The notes: generated by a model not told the origin, from the letters alone. Shown: positions 11,730-25,900, numbered from the stretch's first letter. The stretch: 64,000 bases of DNA from Welwitschia mirabilis (GCA_051453625.1 JBOZIK010000001.1:241941870-242005869), one strand, 5' to 3'. Numbers and translations: made by a program.

Positions 11730-13060
11730 TGTTAGGATGTGAATCATGTGCTCAAACTAGTATTTCTTTTGAATGAACCTTCTTATGTTTGGCACTTGCA
11801 AATATTAATAAAACTCATACAAAATTCACTAGTATATGGGAGTTAACCCAAATTTCATACTCTAGATAGAAATTATAAATAGAAAGTTAAAAGACTACTG
11901 CAAATGATTCCTATCAAAAGTTTTAAAATTAAAAAGCAATAATTCAATAAAAGTAAAATGTAGAGATTAATTCAAAGCATAGAAATGGATGTAACCTAAA
12001 TGCAAATTCTAACTAGATATACCAATATGTTGTTACTCAAGTTGATCCTTATGATTTATATCAACTATAAATACATATCACTTAAATGTAATCAATATAA
12101 ATCATAAGGAAGATCATAAGAAAGAATATTGAAACGAATACTTCAAAAATATTTCATTAATTAGAATATTCATGTTTGATTATAAAGTAATAAGTCCTTA
12201 ATAAAGGAGACACATCCCAATACCAAGCAATCCTTCTCTATAGCTAGGATAGATTCTTTGCTTAATCACTCTTTAAGTCATCATAAGAATCATTGATGAA
12301 CCAAGATCTGTAAATGAGGGATCTAGGATGGGTATTTATAGCATTTAGAATGACTATTATGGTTACAAAGAGTTTTAATAAACTAGTGGTGATCTGAACA
12401 ATGATTACATAATTAATGGAATTCACTTTGTATTCTTTATGTTTGTTATTCACTCAAATTTCATTCAGATGACTAAGTGGATGACCATTTATCTTTCATA
12501 TTTTCATGAATTCTTCTCTCTCATTCATCTTATTTATGATGGTTAAGTTTCATCTTCTTGATGTCATCCTAGGTATAATCTAGATTGTGGATGATTATTG
12601 ATCTTTCATCTTCTCACGTCTTTTTTTCTTCCACATGCTTTCTTAATGATAGTTGATCTTTCATGTTCTTGGTGTTGTCTCAGGTATTATTTGGATGACT
12701 AAGATGATGACTACTAGTAGTGAAATTATAAGTTTTATTTCTTTGGATCTTTCTAGTCCTTATAAGTATCATCTAGATGATGAAGTGGATGACTATTAGA
12801 AAAAACCTATTTTCTCTATTTATAGATTCTGTTAGTCATCCACTTAATTATAGTCTAGATGATGAGGTGTATGATAGTTGACTGCCATTCTTTTCTACTT
12901 TTTATGTTATGATTGACTTTCAAACTATGATTTAAGTGCTCTAATGTATGTCATCCTTCTAAGTGTCATCTAGATTTTTATTTATCTTCTAGTCTTATGA
13001 TCATCTTCCATCATTCTACATTAGGTTCATAATGTTCTAGAAAAGTTAGGGAGTGTGAAA
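11730..13060 (-). repeat. LTR of element F (far edge uncertain)
   Basis: Begins on the plus strand as tgttaggatgtgaatcatg, immediately beside the F primer site, so it is F's upstream LTR in minus orientation. The far edge is not clear; 13,060 is a guess based on a change of texture after gttagggagtgtgaaat. It contains a degenerate repeat block at 12,455-12,990. No second F LTR is in the window. Confidence 0.45.
12455..12990. repeat. Degenerate tandem repeat block in LTR F
   Basis: Motifs of the type agatga(t/c)..agtggatgac and gatctttcatcttct recur about every 100 bp, for example at 12,465, 12,583, 12,700, 12,774 and 12,858. The units are too diverged to define a clean consensus by eye. Confidence 0.4.
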
Positions 13061-13148
13061 TATGTCCAAAAAAGGTTAATTTACTTTGAATTTGGTGTTT
13101 TGTATAATCATATTTATTGAAATTCAAATTATTCTTATTTGAATTAAA

Positions 13149-13577
13149 AACCTACTAAAAATACCTAAAACATACTCTAAACATAATGCTAAATCTAATT
13201 ATACTTGTAACGCATAATGAGTATAGTGTTTAAAATAAAATCATAGTAGAAGGTTGTTATAATAGTTATGATAAAACCATTATGCTATATATAGAGTATT
13301 TTACCACATTTTTGTAGTAACCACTATAACATTCTAATGTATCACATGTAGTAGTTTGTATTTCAACTATAGTGATATGTCTGTCTTAATGATCATACTA
13401 AATAGTGGTTTTTAAAGTTCTTTGGAAGAATTAACGACAATTATTATTGCTACATAGTAATTACAATGGCATCATATGTGGTGGTTTTTGAGAATTACTA
13501 CAATATGATTATACAGTGGTATCATTGAGTTCAATGGTACTTCATAAAGATAATGAGAAAATTACTTCTTAGTAGTG
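13149..13577. mobile_element. Possible small non-autonomous CACTA element
   Basis: The right edge, ttacttcttagtagtg, reads CACTACTAAGAAGTAA on the minus strand, a CACTA-like terminus. The left edge, cctactaaaaatacc, is a weaker match in the opposite orientation. Between them, copies of aaccactat and its complement atagtggtt recur, including 13,315, 13,363, 13,394 and 13,480, like CACTA subterminal repeats. No 3-bp target duplication is evident and no protein is encoded. Confidence 0.35.
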
Positions 13578-15429
13578 TCAATTATTTGATCCTTAAATTC
13601 CATTTATACTAGATATTCCTTCATGTCAATCCTAATTCTTATTAAATTTGTTTGCTATAAATTAATACTATGCATATATTCTTTTTTTATTTAATGTAGA
13701 TTTCTATTTTTAACTATAATTGCTTAAATTTATTTATGAATTTTTATTTTCCTATCAAAGCTAAATTTTAATTTTGTTTTAAAATCACAACATAATCTAA
13801 ATTATTAAATACTAAATAAATTTTTTGGGATTTCTTTCTTTAAGTCTAGGTTATCATTAGGACATAAAAATTTGAAATAGTAATTTCTCTAAGATTTAAT
13901 AACATTTTAAAAAATAATTTATGAAAATAACTCAAACAATAAACATGAAAAATTATGATCAATTAGTTTTTGTTTATAAATTAATACTTAGTATTTTAGT
14001 AAATGTATAGAATATATTATAGAGAATTAAATAATATTTCCAAAAAATCCACAATTACTTAACAATTCCAAGTGACTTAAAAGATATAACCTTTTCAAAG
14101 TAGTGTGGTATTATAGAATATCATGATTTATTTTTACCTTTATAAATAATTAATTATAAAATTTTAATTATGATTTTGCTTACAAGGATAAGAAATACTA
14201 TAATTAAGGTTATTAATAATAGAAAATTTATTTAATAATATTATGGTAATAATTTTACTAATTTATAATTAATAATAGTTAAAATAATTTTATTTTGTAT
14301 CATTTTTATCAAATTTTCTTTGGTACAGTACAATGTGAGCCTTTGTGAGTAGTTCCCTTGATCTTGAGTAATAAGTGAAATGTTTATTTAGAATAAGTTT
14401 AGTTTTACAAATTAGTTATTTAATGAATATGTAAGTTATTATTATTTTAATCTTGTAATATTAATAATGCTTTTTTTTATGTATAAAATCCTCCCCTTCT
14501 TTATTCACTTTTATTTTAACACATATATTAGAGGATTTTAACTTTCAAAATTTAGTTAACTTAATTATTTTTTTTAATTTTTACTCCCTTTATATATTTT
14601 ATAGTTGCATAAATTTTAAGTAGAAATTATGTCTTGTATTTTTATTTTTCTATCATTAGTTAGATTATTGTGTTAGAATTTATGTATTAGACTTTAATAA
14701 AACTAAACTAAAATAGAAATGGACTAGTTCAAGTATCACTAGAAATAGACTAGTACCCATCACTAGAAAAATAAAAATAAATTAAAAAATTGTAAGAAGA
14801 AAATCATGTGCTCTTGGTAAATTATTGTACAAATATCCCTATCAAAAATGCCAAAATCTATTTGTGTATAACACTGGACTAGATTTAACTACATTTATAC
14901 TCAATATCATTCTTCCATAAGGATATATGTGGTAACTTTCTAGAATTACACCTTCTCTTACTTAACGCAAGTTATAATTAAAAAGAAGAAAAGATAAGAA
15001 AAGGGAGTTGATGATTTTGGTTTTAAACTTCATCTATAAACATGAAAAGTAAGAAAGCTTCAAGTATCACCTAATTCATCCTTCTATAATTCCTAAGACT
15101 TGATCATATATTGCTTCATCCTGAAATAAACTTCAGACCATCAAGTATGAAGGCTTGGTTCATAATAACATAATCTCATCAATTGTTCAAGTGTTGATGA
15201 CTTTGACTATTATTGATTGCTCATAGTCTTATAATAAAAATGATAATTAAAAACTAAATGTATGTAATTTTTATAAATTTACTAATACTATGAACCAATT
15301 AAGCATTATACCAAAATTAACACTAGTAATTAAAAGAAACAAATCCTTAATATTAAATTAAAAAATAAAACACATTACATCAGAGATGAAAGAAAGTAAG
15401 AAGGACTTCTCAAGCTCCTTAGAAGTAAG
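13578..15429. other. AT-rich spacer, no gene seen
   Basis: Very AT-rich with homopolymer runs. The motif actagtacccatca near 14,748 recurs near 29,954, suggesting a short dispersed repeat. No other feature could be supported. Confidence 0.4.
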
Positions 15430-15434
15430 CTTAG
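15430..15434. other. Left target duplication of element E (CTTAG)
   Basis: CTTAG sits immediately before the LTR start tatcatgacc and recurs at 45591-45595 immediately after the far end of the second LTR, 30 kb away. The position of the match is more telling than its length. Confidence 0.55.
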
Positions 15435-17154
15435 TATCATGACCTAATCTTTAAGATGGAATCAAAGGCATGATTTGTTTTAATTAACTTTATTTCATTA
15501 TAGTGAGTGAATTTACATAAAATAATTAAACATTATAGTGGAATAATTAGGTTATAACTAAGAGACTTACCTCTTAGTTACTCACAAGATTTATCTCAAG
15601 TGAGCTATGTGATGATAGCTCATCTGACTAATACCATAATCCATCTTTAGGTTAATTATAAATCTTAATTAGGAGTACATAAATGAAGTATGTAGGCTAT
15701 GATTAAGTGGTTGGTTACACCAATAGTTAAGCAATCACAATTACATAATCCTCATCTAGAGAAGTTCAAGCAACATATAGTTCTATCTTGAACCTTGTTC
15801 TAAACTCCTCCAATACACATGAACAGAAGATAGATCAAATAGTTGTGTATCAGTAGCATGTAATAATCCTAGACATAAAAGTATGCGAAAAATAATGCAA
15901 GAACTCAATGCTTAAAATCACATCTACAGATATCACATACAAATATATGTACATATTCATAGTAGCTATATGTAAAAAACGTATAGAAGGCAACCATTTA
16001 ATAACTCTAAAGGTTACAACATCCAACCATATTAAGGAATTCTAATTCATGAATGATGATAATACACATGTATACTAACATAAATCGGATATATGGGTAT
16101 CCAAATATTTATATAGTAAACCCCTTTATTACTTGATTAAAATATCCATGATGTCCCTTGACTATCTCCCTTATTTTAGTTTATGCTATTGAGGGAAATG
16201 GAAGAAGAGGGGTGAGAATATCCATTAGTAGCCTTCATCACCAATTACAAGAGACCCGTTATATCTCATAAGTATTTTTATGAGAATCAATGGGAGAGAA
16301 GTATCATAATAGAATATCATTATAGTAAACTCATGTAAAAATATGAATAACACACATACACACACATGTGATTTTAGCAAGGTACCTCACAGTTGCTTCT
16401 TTTATAATAAAACATATTTAATTTACTAATATATAAATATAAAATGTATAAAATGCTCAAAGGAAAAAACCTGTATGCCATTGATGAAGTCATTAGTCTT
16501 AATAGACTTTGTACTATAGAAATTGAAAGATAAGACAGCTAATTGAATGCCAAGTTATTTCAATGAGCATTAAAGAATAATCATTATTATTATATTATTT
16601 TATGCATAAGATAACAAATATTTACTTGGAATATTTACTCATATGCATGAACATGCAAGAAATTATATTCAGGGATACATAACTGAAAGGTGTTAAGAAT
16701 ACTAAAAGCAACCATAATCATTGGAGACTTTGCTAAAACTTGCATATTTTTATTATTATACTATGCATACTATAACTATATAAATCATATTATAAGCAAC
16801 ATGATTTCAGTGAATACATCCTATAACATCTACATTTAATATAAATTAATTACTAAGTAACTAAGAGTAAGAAAGAATTCTATTTGAATAAATTGACTAA
16901 CAACATTAAGCCGAATTAATACTCTCCCAGATGTTCCATGACATTATGTAATTAAAGGAGAATAAAGATATGAATAACTTCTTAATTTGTTTAGTAATTA
17001 AACATGTCTACCCCTTGATAATACATATATAATGTTATGTATATGAAATAATGTAATGTAATATAATATTATGCATATAATTTAATATAACACATAAGTT
17101 CTATATAATATAATATAATGTCATGTAATATAATCTAATGTAATATAATATAAT
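15435..17154 (-). repeat. Element E 3' LTR, distal part
   Basis: Starts tatcatgacctaatc on the plus strand, against tgtcataacctagtt at 39016. Co-linear with 39016-about 40,730, sharing for example gagctatgtgatgatagctca at 15,601 and a near match at 39,186. It ends in a (TATAA)-rich tract broken by element B at 17155. Confidence 0.7.
17150..17154. other. Target duplication of the B array (ATAAT)
   Basis: ATAAT precedes LTR B1 and ATAAT follows LTR B3 at 36789-36793. Both copies lie in an ATAAT-rich tract, so the 5-bp match alone is weak. The continuation of the E LTR on both sides is the stronger evidence. Confidence 0.55.
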
Positions 17155-17811
17155 TATCATGTCTAAAATTTTAACATCCAAAGATTTAATTAAAAGCTAT
17201 TATAGCCTATAAGCTAATGTAGTTATTTGTATTTATATTCTAGAAAATTTTGTGCTTAAAAAAATTTATGCATGTCATATTAGCTATAATATTATTTTTT
17301 GTAATCCTTAGTAATTATGATCTTGAATGGCAAAGTTAGTGGTTTTAATAGTGGGTAAATTAATTGATTACATTAATATTATTTTAAGTTATGAAATTAT
17401 TGCATAATCTTATGTTTTTAAATCTTTAACTAATATAAACATTATGTTATTAAGGTTCTGTTATATTAGATATTCTACTTTGACTACCTTTTATCTCGTA
17501 AAAACTAAAATATTACTTTATAATCTTCAATAATATTCTTGTAGTGGTGATGATTTCATTTGCTTTTATTATTGTTACACCTTTATAGAATTTATGCATG
17601 ATTAAATGTTAATTATAGAGGATTATTATTTTTCTTAATTATTATGACTAAATGTGATGGAATAGAAAGCATTTTTTTAATATTATTAAAGTAGTTGATG
17701 GCTAGAAAAGATTTATGATATGTTATGTAACCCTCACCACCTTAACCGCCCTACTTTATAATGTTTTATCTTCACATTCTTGTGATCCTTTACATTCCAT
17801 CAATCCTTAGT

Positions 17812-17819
17812 TATAAATA
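17812..17819 (+). promoter_or_regulatory. LTR-B1 TATA box
   Basis: TATAAATA preceded by a block (taatgttttatcttcacatt) closely similar to that upstream of the LTR-A TATA boxes. The shared core promoter region suggests A and B descend from one family. Confidence 0.6.
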
Positions 17820-18224
17820 GGATCCTACTCCTTCTTTTTTCCTCACTTTTATTTTTGAAGAATTATTTGCTACTAAACCATGGAGATGGAATAATCCTTT
17901 GAGCCTTAGAATCATTGGGAATTCTCAAATCTTCATTTTAATCTAGGTATGATCCTATTCTTTCTTACTTCCTTGTTGGTTCTTTCTTTATATGCATTCT
18001 ATTAATGAGTTTATCAGGTTTATATTCTTGTGAAATGAATGTAGAATCATGTAATGCTTAGTAAAAATAGAATCATTATTGTTTTAAGTCTTGACTCATG
18101 TCATCTTCTATACTTAATGTCTTAATATCATATTGTCCTTGATGTAAATTAATATTTCATGATCAAACTTTGTCATACTTTTCTTGTTATTTTGATGTCT
18201 TGAAATTATGGTTATGAATTTCCA

Positions 18225-18402
18225 TAGATTACTAAATGAGGTAGTGGACTTCAAAAATCGCTAAATAATGCAGTGAAGTAAGAATCCATTAGATTGCTGA
18301 ATGAGGTAGTAGAGATAATAGATTTGCCACAGATTGTCAAATGAAGTAGCGGGCTTCATAGATTACTAAATGAGGTAGTGAATTTAATGATATATGAGTA
18401 TA

Positions 18403-18433
<31 letters not shown>

Positions 18434-18535
18434 TATGAGAATCACATATTGTTAAATAAGGTAGTGGACTTTATAGATTATCAAATGAGGTAGTGAGCTT
18501 AACAGATCACTAAAAAAGGTAGTGTAGTGATTGAA
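18225..18535 (+). repeat. Minisatellite in LTR B1
   Basis: About eight imperfect units resembling agattactaaatgaggtag, each followed by a short variable tail such as tggacttca, repeat every 26-50 bp. An AT dinucleotide run at about 18,405-18,432 interrupts the array. A related array sits in LTR B2 at 26312-26530. Confidence 0.75.
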
Positions 18536-19234
18536 ATATGTAAGAATATATAATTATTATTCTCATTCATAACCATAAGGTTGGTGTTTATGATATATCA
18601 TGTTTGTTAAAGTCTTTACTTGACTTTCCTATTTTAACTCTTGAAAATAATTGCCTATCTTATCTAGTCTTATCTAGACCATACTAAGAGTTATGGAATT
18701 TTCATGATTTTCACTTCATAATTCTTGTATTAAATAGGAAATAAAACTAGATCTTGATTGCCTAGGAGGGAAAATAAAATAGGAGATTATCTCTTCCATT
18801 TTATGTTGAGAAATTATTTGGGAGTGAGACTTGTATACTTGTTAAAAATAATGAATTTATCTATAATGTAATAAACTTGAAAATAAATTAAATGTTAGAT
18901 TATTTACATCTTTCTTGAGATATTATTTTAATGAAATATGAAGTCTAACTATGCATTTATTTACAAATTTTCTTAAGAAATTATCTTGAAATGAAACTTG
19001 TAGTTTTTGGTGAGTTTTAAAATTTTAATTATTATTATTTTGAAAATGCTTTTCATAACTTTTATTTGTTATGAATTAGTCATTATTATTTTATGTAACT
19101 TTTAAAAGAAGGAACATTCATTTCTTCATGGATAAGAGACCATATTAAGTAAAGTAACATTTTTTGGTTGTAAAAAATTGGGTGTTACATCTTCAAAAGT
19201 AATGTATATTGATCTTAAAAGAGTGAAAGTTACA

Positions 19235-19250
19235 TTTTGGTATTAGAGAG
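19235..19250 (+). other. Primer-binding site after LTR B1
   Basis: ttttggtattagagag matches the tRNA-iMet site TTTTGGTATCAGAGC closely. In LTR B3 the equivalent sequence ttttgatcttagagt lies inside the LTR rather than after it, so this copy might also be internal. Confidence 0.6.
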
Positions 19251-22200
19251 TCAAGTTTGAAAAATTTCAACTACAAAACTTTTAAGTAGGAGTGCTAGGT
19301 TATGGTTTCACTAGGATCAATTATGGATAAGCCATTATACATGACAGCCTAGGTTGAGATCTCATTAGGCATAGTTGTATGTAGAGCCTAGGAGTATTGT
19401 GAGAAATTCTTAAAGCACTTAGTTATTTAAGAGTTTTATTAAAGAATTATTAGTTCTAACTTGAGTTTAGAACTAGCTCTAGAGGTCATAAGGATGATGT
19501 TAAGATCATAAACAATAGTTATGAGTTTCATATTTACCTACATGGATATACTTTACATAATGATATATGCAACTTATATAATAGTAAAATATTTATACAT
19601 ACTAAAATACTCAAAAATTAAAAGGGGGATAAATAAAGGATATACAAAAATATTTAAGTGAAATATTAAAATTTATTAGATGTCTTCCCAAATTAACCCT
19701 TTCAAGAGACTATAATGATGAGTGATTTATTGAGGCTAATGTTCACAGGGAAGAAAGAGGTGGAGGTATTGAGTGCACAAGGATAGGAGGAAGATCCATG
19801 AAGTACTCTCCTCATAACTCTACTTGTCCATTCTTCTACTAGCATCCCTATGTTGTGCTCATATCTTTTCCTTTTTGGAATTAGAAATGGTAATAATAAT
19901 AATAGCTCGAAAAGGCAAGTATGCCTAGGCAAGTTTAGCAATATCATTTGGTGTTTAGAGAGGATGGGAAAATGATAAAGGAAAAATGAACATGATGCTT
20001 GAGGAATGTGGACAACACTTTGAACATCTACAATAGAAATGTAAATACCTCTCGACATTCATTAACTCTTCAGCATTATTTATTCCTTGGTAGAAAGAGT
20101 TCAATAAATCAAGCAAAGTTTAAAGAAGCATGGAAAGAGAAGGAGAAGAAATGCATGGAGTACGCCTCAAGATTTCCAAATAAGCTAGCATTTCAAGATG
20201 GATTCTTAGGTTTCTAGGTTGTAGATTACTATTTCAGAGATTTCTAGGGTTTCAAATGGTCTTAACATGTTAGGGTTCTACTAGTAATAAATATTCACCA
20301 TTGTCTTCTAGTCCACCTAATGGAAGACATTCTAAGAGCAACTTCTAAGATCTTAAAAACCCTTAGGTTTTATGTTGGGATTTGGTTTCAACTTTGGGTT
20401 TTGAATTTGTTTTAGCTTGATATTTTTCCTTTTTATTTTACTAACTTTAAGCATTAAAAAACAAAAGACAAAGAAGAGGCAAACAAGGAAAACATCTTCT
20501 AAAAGGAAGAGAAAAATTAGTCTCTTCAAAATTATGAATTAGAATATTATAAAGGCCAAGAATAGCACATGTTTTTATTTAACAGTCAACAATGAGATGA
20601 ATACACCCATCTAAACCATTTATAAGAGAATTTTCTTAACCTAATTCATAGTATGTGACCTACATCTAATCAGTGGAAGTTTGTTTCAGAGGAATTAAAA
20701 ATGATTCTAGCCTTCTAAACCCATATGCTTAAAGGAGTTATTTCTTAATCAATAATTTCTTTCATTCCAAAAGCTATATTACTTGTAATTTTATAACCCT
20801 AAATAGTTTTATAAATTCATATCCAAGATGCTCAAACTAGATAACCATCCTTGAAAATGAAAACTTCATTATGGTAATATTTTAAATGTATAAGTCCCTG
20901 TTTATTCCATTGAGTGCCAAACTTTTATCTAAATGTTTATCAAAATCAATAATAAGAATCTCCTTCTTTCAATTCCTCTATCTTTAGGTTTGGTTTTAGA
21001 ATGGAGAAGAATCTCTCTACTCCACAATGGCAATTTAGTAATAAATCTCTAAACTCAATCTTTATCTTCTTGAATACATCTCCTTTTTCTTAATCTCATC
21101 AAACCAAATCAATTTATTCCTTAATTTTCACATTTAAATCCTTTCATTCAAGTCCTTAAAAAGATCACTAAGTTTAAAGAGTTTGAGGTTATATGATCTA
21201 GGGATAGAGTTAAACATATCTTAAATTTTCTAGGTATCACATCTAGTAATGATAGTTGTATGTATTAGGTAAATATTTCAAAAAACTTTGAGATTTTATG
21301 TTCTAGTTGCTAGTTGTAAGTCTTTCAGAAAGGTTTGAAGTTGATATTGCTTTTTAATGAGGTTACAAGTTGAATGACTAGATATTTTAATTCAGAGGAC
21401 ATCTTCCTTATTATCCTTCTGTGTTTTCTAAGATTCTTAAATAACTTCGAAGAAAATATTTTTCTTTCTTGCATCGAGAACCTTGGAGTTCTGTGTCGTA
21501 GCTCATTGTCAAGGGTTATGATTTCAAGAATTACCTATGTCAAGATGAACTATAAATGAAAAATGTTTTCTTAGTATCATGATATAGTTTCTTTAAGTGA
21601 GTTTCATAGTCTAAAATTATCTTGTATTGCTTAGGAATAAGTATCTAGGGATTTTTTTAGAGGCTCACTAAGTAATGTCCTTATAAGAGCTTCAAAATAT
21701 TTTCTTAATAATTACCAATGTGATTTTATAGGTCTTTTTATTTGAAGATAAAAATAATGGAACAATCAAATTGTTGTTGTTACTGAAGGAACACTTAAAA
21801 TAATCTGTGAGTCCAAAATGGGATACAAAAATAAGAATATTTTTTATTAATAATATGTAGGTAAAATACCACTAAGTCACTAATCTTTTTAACCATGAAA
21901 TCTTTATCAACATTTACTAATGTGAATGGTAGTACATTTTTAAGATTATCCACTTTAGCATAAAAAGGAAGTAGGGAACAATTTTAATATTGTCCTTGTG
22001 CTAATTACTATGGAAATTTTAATGATTATTTATAATTCTCTAAATAAATATTGAAATTAATAGAGTTATATCAACTGTAGTTTGTTATTTTGGGTCTTTT
22101 GTTTAGGTTAACCTAGTTTAAGTGATTTGATAGTGTTAAGGATGCTCAAAATTACATTCACATGAAAATTATAGGAATCTAAATTGCTTAAAAGATCACA

Positions 22201-25200
22201 TGTAAAATTTAGCATCATCTACAATGCATTTGTTAATCAACCAAAACTATGTAATACTATGTCATCAGTGATGATGCATAGATTATTGATTCAATGTCTC
22301 AAATATTTATCATTAGGAAAGAATCTTATTAGATGTGAAGATTGTGAAGGAGTACCTAATATGATTTATTATAAAGATTTTAGACCTTCTTACTATTTTA
22401 ATTGATGTAGAAAATGAAGCAACCTCTTTGTGAACTTCCTTTTTATTCCTTTACCTAATTTCTTGAATGCTACTTCCAACCTTCATTATGGCATATTTCT
22501 TGTAATCACCTCAAACATTATTAATGATAAGGCATAATAGCATCTTTTTGTATTTCCAAAGACCAGATCTAGTACTTTTAAAATGTATGGTTTTACATAA
22601 CTCCTTGGTTGAATAGTCTTGGCTTTAATTCTTGCTTAGTTAATACTATAAGAGAAGTAAATATTCTAAACAAGAGTTAAAATTATGAACATTAATCTAA
22701 AAGATGAACCAACATTAAAAAAAGAAAAAAGAAAAAAGTGAAGAATACTTAAGAAGTGTATAGAACTATAATCCACATGGAATCCTTAGTACGTCTAATA
22801 TAAGTTTGGAATTCTCCTAACATAAAGGAATGAAATGATGCTCTTACCTTCTTTTAACACCTTTACAATTAGTACTTAAAGAAATTCCCTAAAGTCCATA
22901 ACAACATAGACAACACTTTAGTACTTATCAAACATAATGCATGCATTTTAACATGCATGATTATTCATTATTAATAAGAATACAGTATTTGTATCATTTC
23001 ATTAGGAATGTAACAATCATACGTGGGCATCCAAGGCATCCAAGTCCCATTGGAAATTGACAATGGCTATGGCATAAAATGGATGACAGATGGGTGGATA
23101 ACAATATCAGCTAATCCCCCATGTCCTCCTTTTTCTAATTTCTAACTGTGATTTTCTTGTTATTTTTTCACTACCTTGCTGGTAAGCTAAGATGAAAGAC
23201 CACTGCCAACTATTTTATCTTCAACTACATCAAATGTTGAAAGAACTCATACACCATGTTAACTAAAGAAACTACTTTAATAATAATATAATTGTAATAT
23301 TAACGAGTAATAATTAATGGTAAATGAATTTTGCATTTGTATGTTCTATTCTTGAATATCCATTCATGGAAGTACTGTATTTGGCCAAAAATGTAAGTGA
23401 GGTAAATAAGAATTTTTTAATGTTTACTTACTTTTATTTATTTATATATTTTACTTTTTAAGAAGAATTATTTTAATTAAGGGTATATTTAGGAAGCTAG
23501 AATGAGTTATTCATAGCTTGATCATGATTTTTATTTATTTTAAATAAGTGTGCATACCATCTTGTAGATGTAATTCATTAATGCAATGGCCATGCATATG
23601 TGTCTATGAATGACTACATGACGACTCATAAAAAGCTTCTCCTTCCTGATTAACAACATGTGAATCCCACTCTAAACTGACATTGATGCATGAGATGGTT
23701 CTCATGCAGGCTAAAATAACGATGCCATACATGCCATGTTGCTTGTGGATAGTTCATTTCCCCCTCTTAATTATGGTGCATCCTTTATAATAATATATGC
23801 ATGGATCCTCTTTTAGTAGTTTTTCCTTTTTCATTTTTATGTAATCTTATTATTGCCATTCACATAACACAAATGATTAATTATTAAATGAGATGTTTAC
23901 AATTAACTTTATTTACATTTTCTTAGTAATAATTTATTATTTTTTTTAGTTAATTAATGTCTTGATTATTTTAGGAAGAAAATAATAAATCTTGATTTCT
24001 TACATGGTTAATCAACATATCATGTCATCTCTATATGTCATAACAATTTGGACAATGCTTAGAACATTAACATTCTAGAACTTTAGCTAAAAACTTGATA
24101 CTAATCTTTATTTAGAGTTTTAAACTAATTTCTTTAGGAGATCTAGATCATATATGTAGTCTATTAAGCTTGACGTCTTTTATTCACCTAAGCATGAATC
24201 ACTACCTTGTGTGTTTTAAACACTTTAGTTTCTAGTTAACTTTTAAGAAAAATTTTTCCTTTAGTTTCAAGTTTTTAAAATGGAATATTCATTAGGATTT
24301 CTATGGTTAGATTAATTACTTAATTTTGTGACAATTTAAAAGATCAAATCATTTTAAGTTATTTAGTACTTATCTTATTTCTTTTTATTTAACAAGAGTG
24401 GATAGATATACCAGTAAGCTTTCTTTGCTTTTTATCCTTAACTTGTTCAGTGCTATATTTTACATATTAACATTTTAAGTGGAAATTCAACTATATTAAA
24501 TAAGTAGAAGTCATAGAGAGAAATTGGAAGAAACACATAGAAAAGGAGTGTAGAGTGGAAGAGACTTATAATTTATGACATAACATTGTTAAAAGTGACT
24601 ATCATGGTTTGCTGTAAAATATTGTTATGTTATAATATTTGATCTTTTAATAATCTAAACTTATTTTGGTTTGGTCAAAGTAAGGAGGAAGATAAGATAT
24701 TTTGACCTTTGAAATTGAATGTTCCAATCATATTTAAGTATATTCAACTATGTTCCTAGAATTCTTTGTAAAAGTAATTATGTAGGTTTTATCAAACGTC
24801 TCATGAAGATCTGCTAGTTTATAACATTTTTCATAATCAAGTAATCATTATGACCTTAGGAAATGGAGAAGGTTAAGAGTTTTTAAAAGCGTTTTTATAT
24901 AATTTGAATTTGATATACAACTTTTAAAGTATATGCTAAGAAGTTAAGAGTAAAGAAGGAAGTGAATTCCTAGAGGTTTGATTATTCTAGACATAAGAGA
25001 TGATTGGCATTATCATGTTCTTGATTAGCAAGCATGTGGATAACATTTCAACCTATTCAACAATTTATATATGGTATTAAAGGAAGATAAATTCAACTTT
25101 AGTATAATGATTAGGATAAAAAGTAGAAGCTACTTTGGGATATGAAATAGATGTATTATAGTAAATAATTAATCTTTATTATTTAAGTTTTGAGGAAAAA

Positions 25201-25220
25201 ACCTTTAAGGAATGGAGAAA
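19251..25220 (+). other. Internal region between LTR B1 and B2
   Basis: Six kilobases without a recognisable retroelement protein. The only fair plus frame is 19999-20217 (72 codons, Lys/Glu-rich near KEAWKEKEKKCMEYASRF), whose family I do not know. A stretch at 22,950-23,800 has a less AT-biased, non-repetitive texture (for example gtgggcatccaaggcatcca) but no open frame. The end, aaggaatggagaaa at 25207-25220, is purine-rich and sits where a polypurine tract belongs. Confidence 0.5.
19999..20217 (+). CDS. Short unidentified reading frame
   Basis: A 72-codon frame with a charged middle (KFKEAWKEKEKKCMEYASRF) and no domain I recognise. An overlapping minus frame (20058-19702) exists, so this may be chance. 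No promoter or splice evidence was seen. Its position, about 0.7 kb after the primer site of LTR B1, would suit a leader ORF or gag remnant. Confidence 0.15.
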   Translation: MRNVDNTLNIYNRNVNTSRHSLTLQHYLFLGRKSSINQAKFKEAWKEKEKKCMEYASRFPNKLAFQDGFLGF

Positions 25221-25900
25221 TGTCATGTCTACAATTTTAAGGTCTAAAGAATTACTTAAATACTAAATTAAAATAATTTTATTAATATAGAATCTATAAG
25301 CTAATGTAATTATTTTTATGTATATTCTAAAAAATTTTGTTCTTAAAAAGAAATTATTCATGTTGTATTAGCTATAATATTATTTTGTTGTAATCCTTAG
25401 TAATTATGATTTTGAGTGGCAAAGTTAGTGGTTTTAGTAATGGGTAAATTAGTGGATTGCATTAATATTAGTTTTAGTATGAAATTATTATACCATCCTA
25501 TATTTTTGAATCTCCAATTGATATAGATATTATGTTATTGAGGTGATATTACATTATAGATTATGCTTTAAGTTCCTTTTATCTTGTAAAGAACAAAATA
25601 TTACTTTATAATCTTCAAGAATGTTCTTGTAATGGTGATGATTTCATTTGATTTTGTTATTGTTACACCTTTCTAGAGTTTATGCATGATTAAATATTAA
25701 TTGTGTAGGCTTATTATTTTTCTTCATTATTATGATTAAATGTGATGAAATAGAAAGCATTCTTTTTATATTATTAAAGCGTTCAGTTCTCAGGAAAGCC
25801 TTTATGAGATGTTATGTAACCTCCATTGCCTTAACTACCCTTCTTTATAATGTTTTGTCTTTATATTCTTTTGATCCTATGCATCCCACCAAACCTCAAT

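Larger units (their letters stand above)
17155..19234 (+). repeat. LTR B1
   Basis: Left LTR of the B array, about 2.08 kb, ending gaaagttaca. It contains a TATA box (17812-17819) and a minisatellite (18225-18535). It aligns with 25221 onward; examples are aaattttgtgcttaaa at 17,246 and gtggtgatgatttcatttg at 17,543. The true end may lie up to about 70 bp further, as in LTR B3. Confidence 0.7.
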
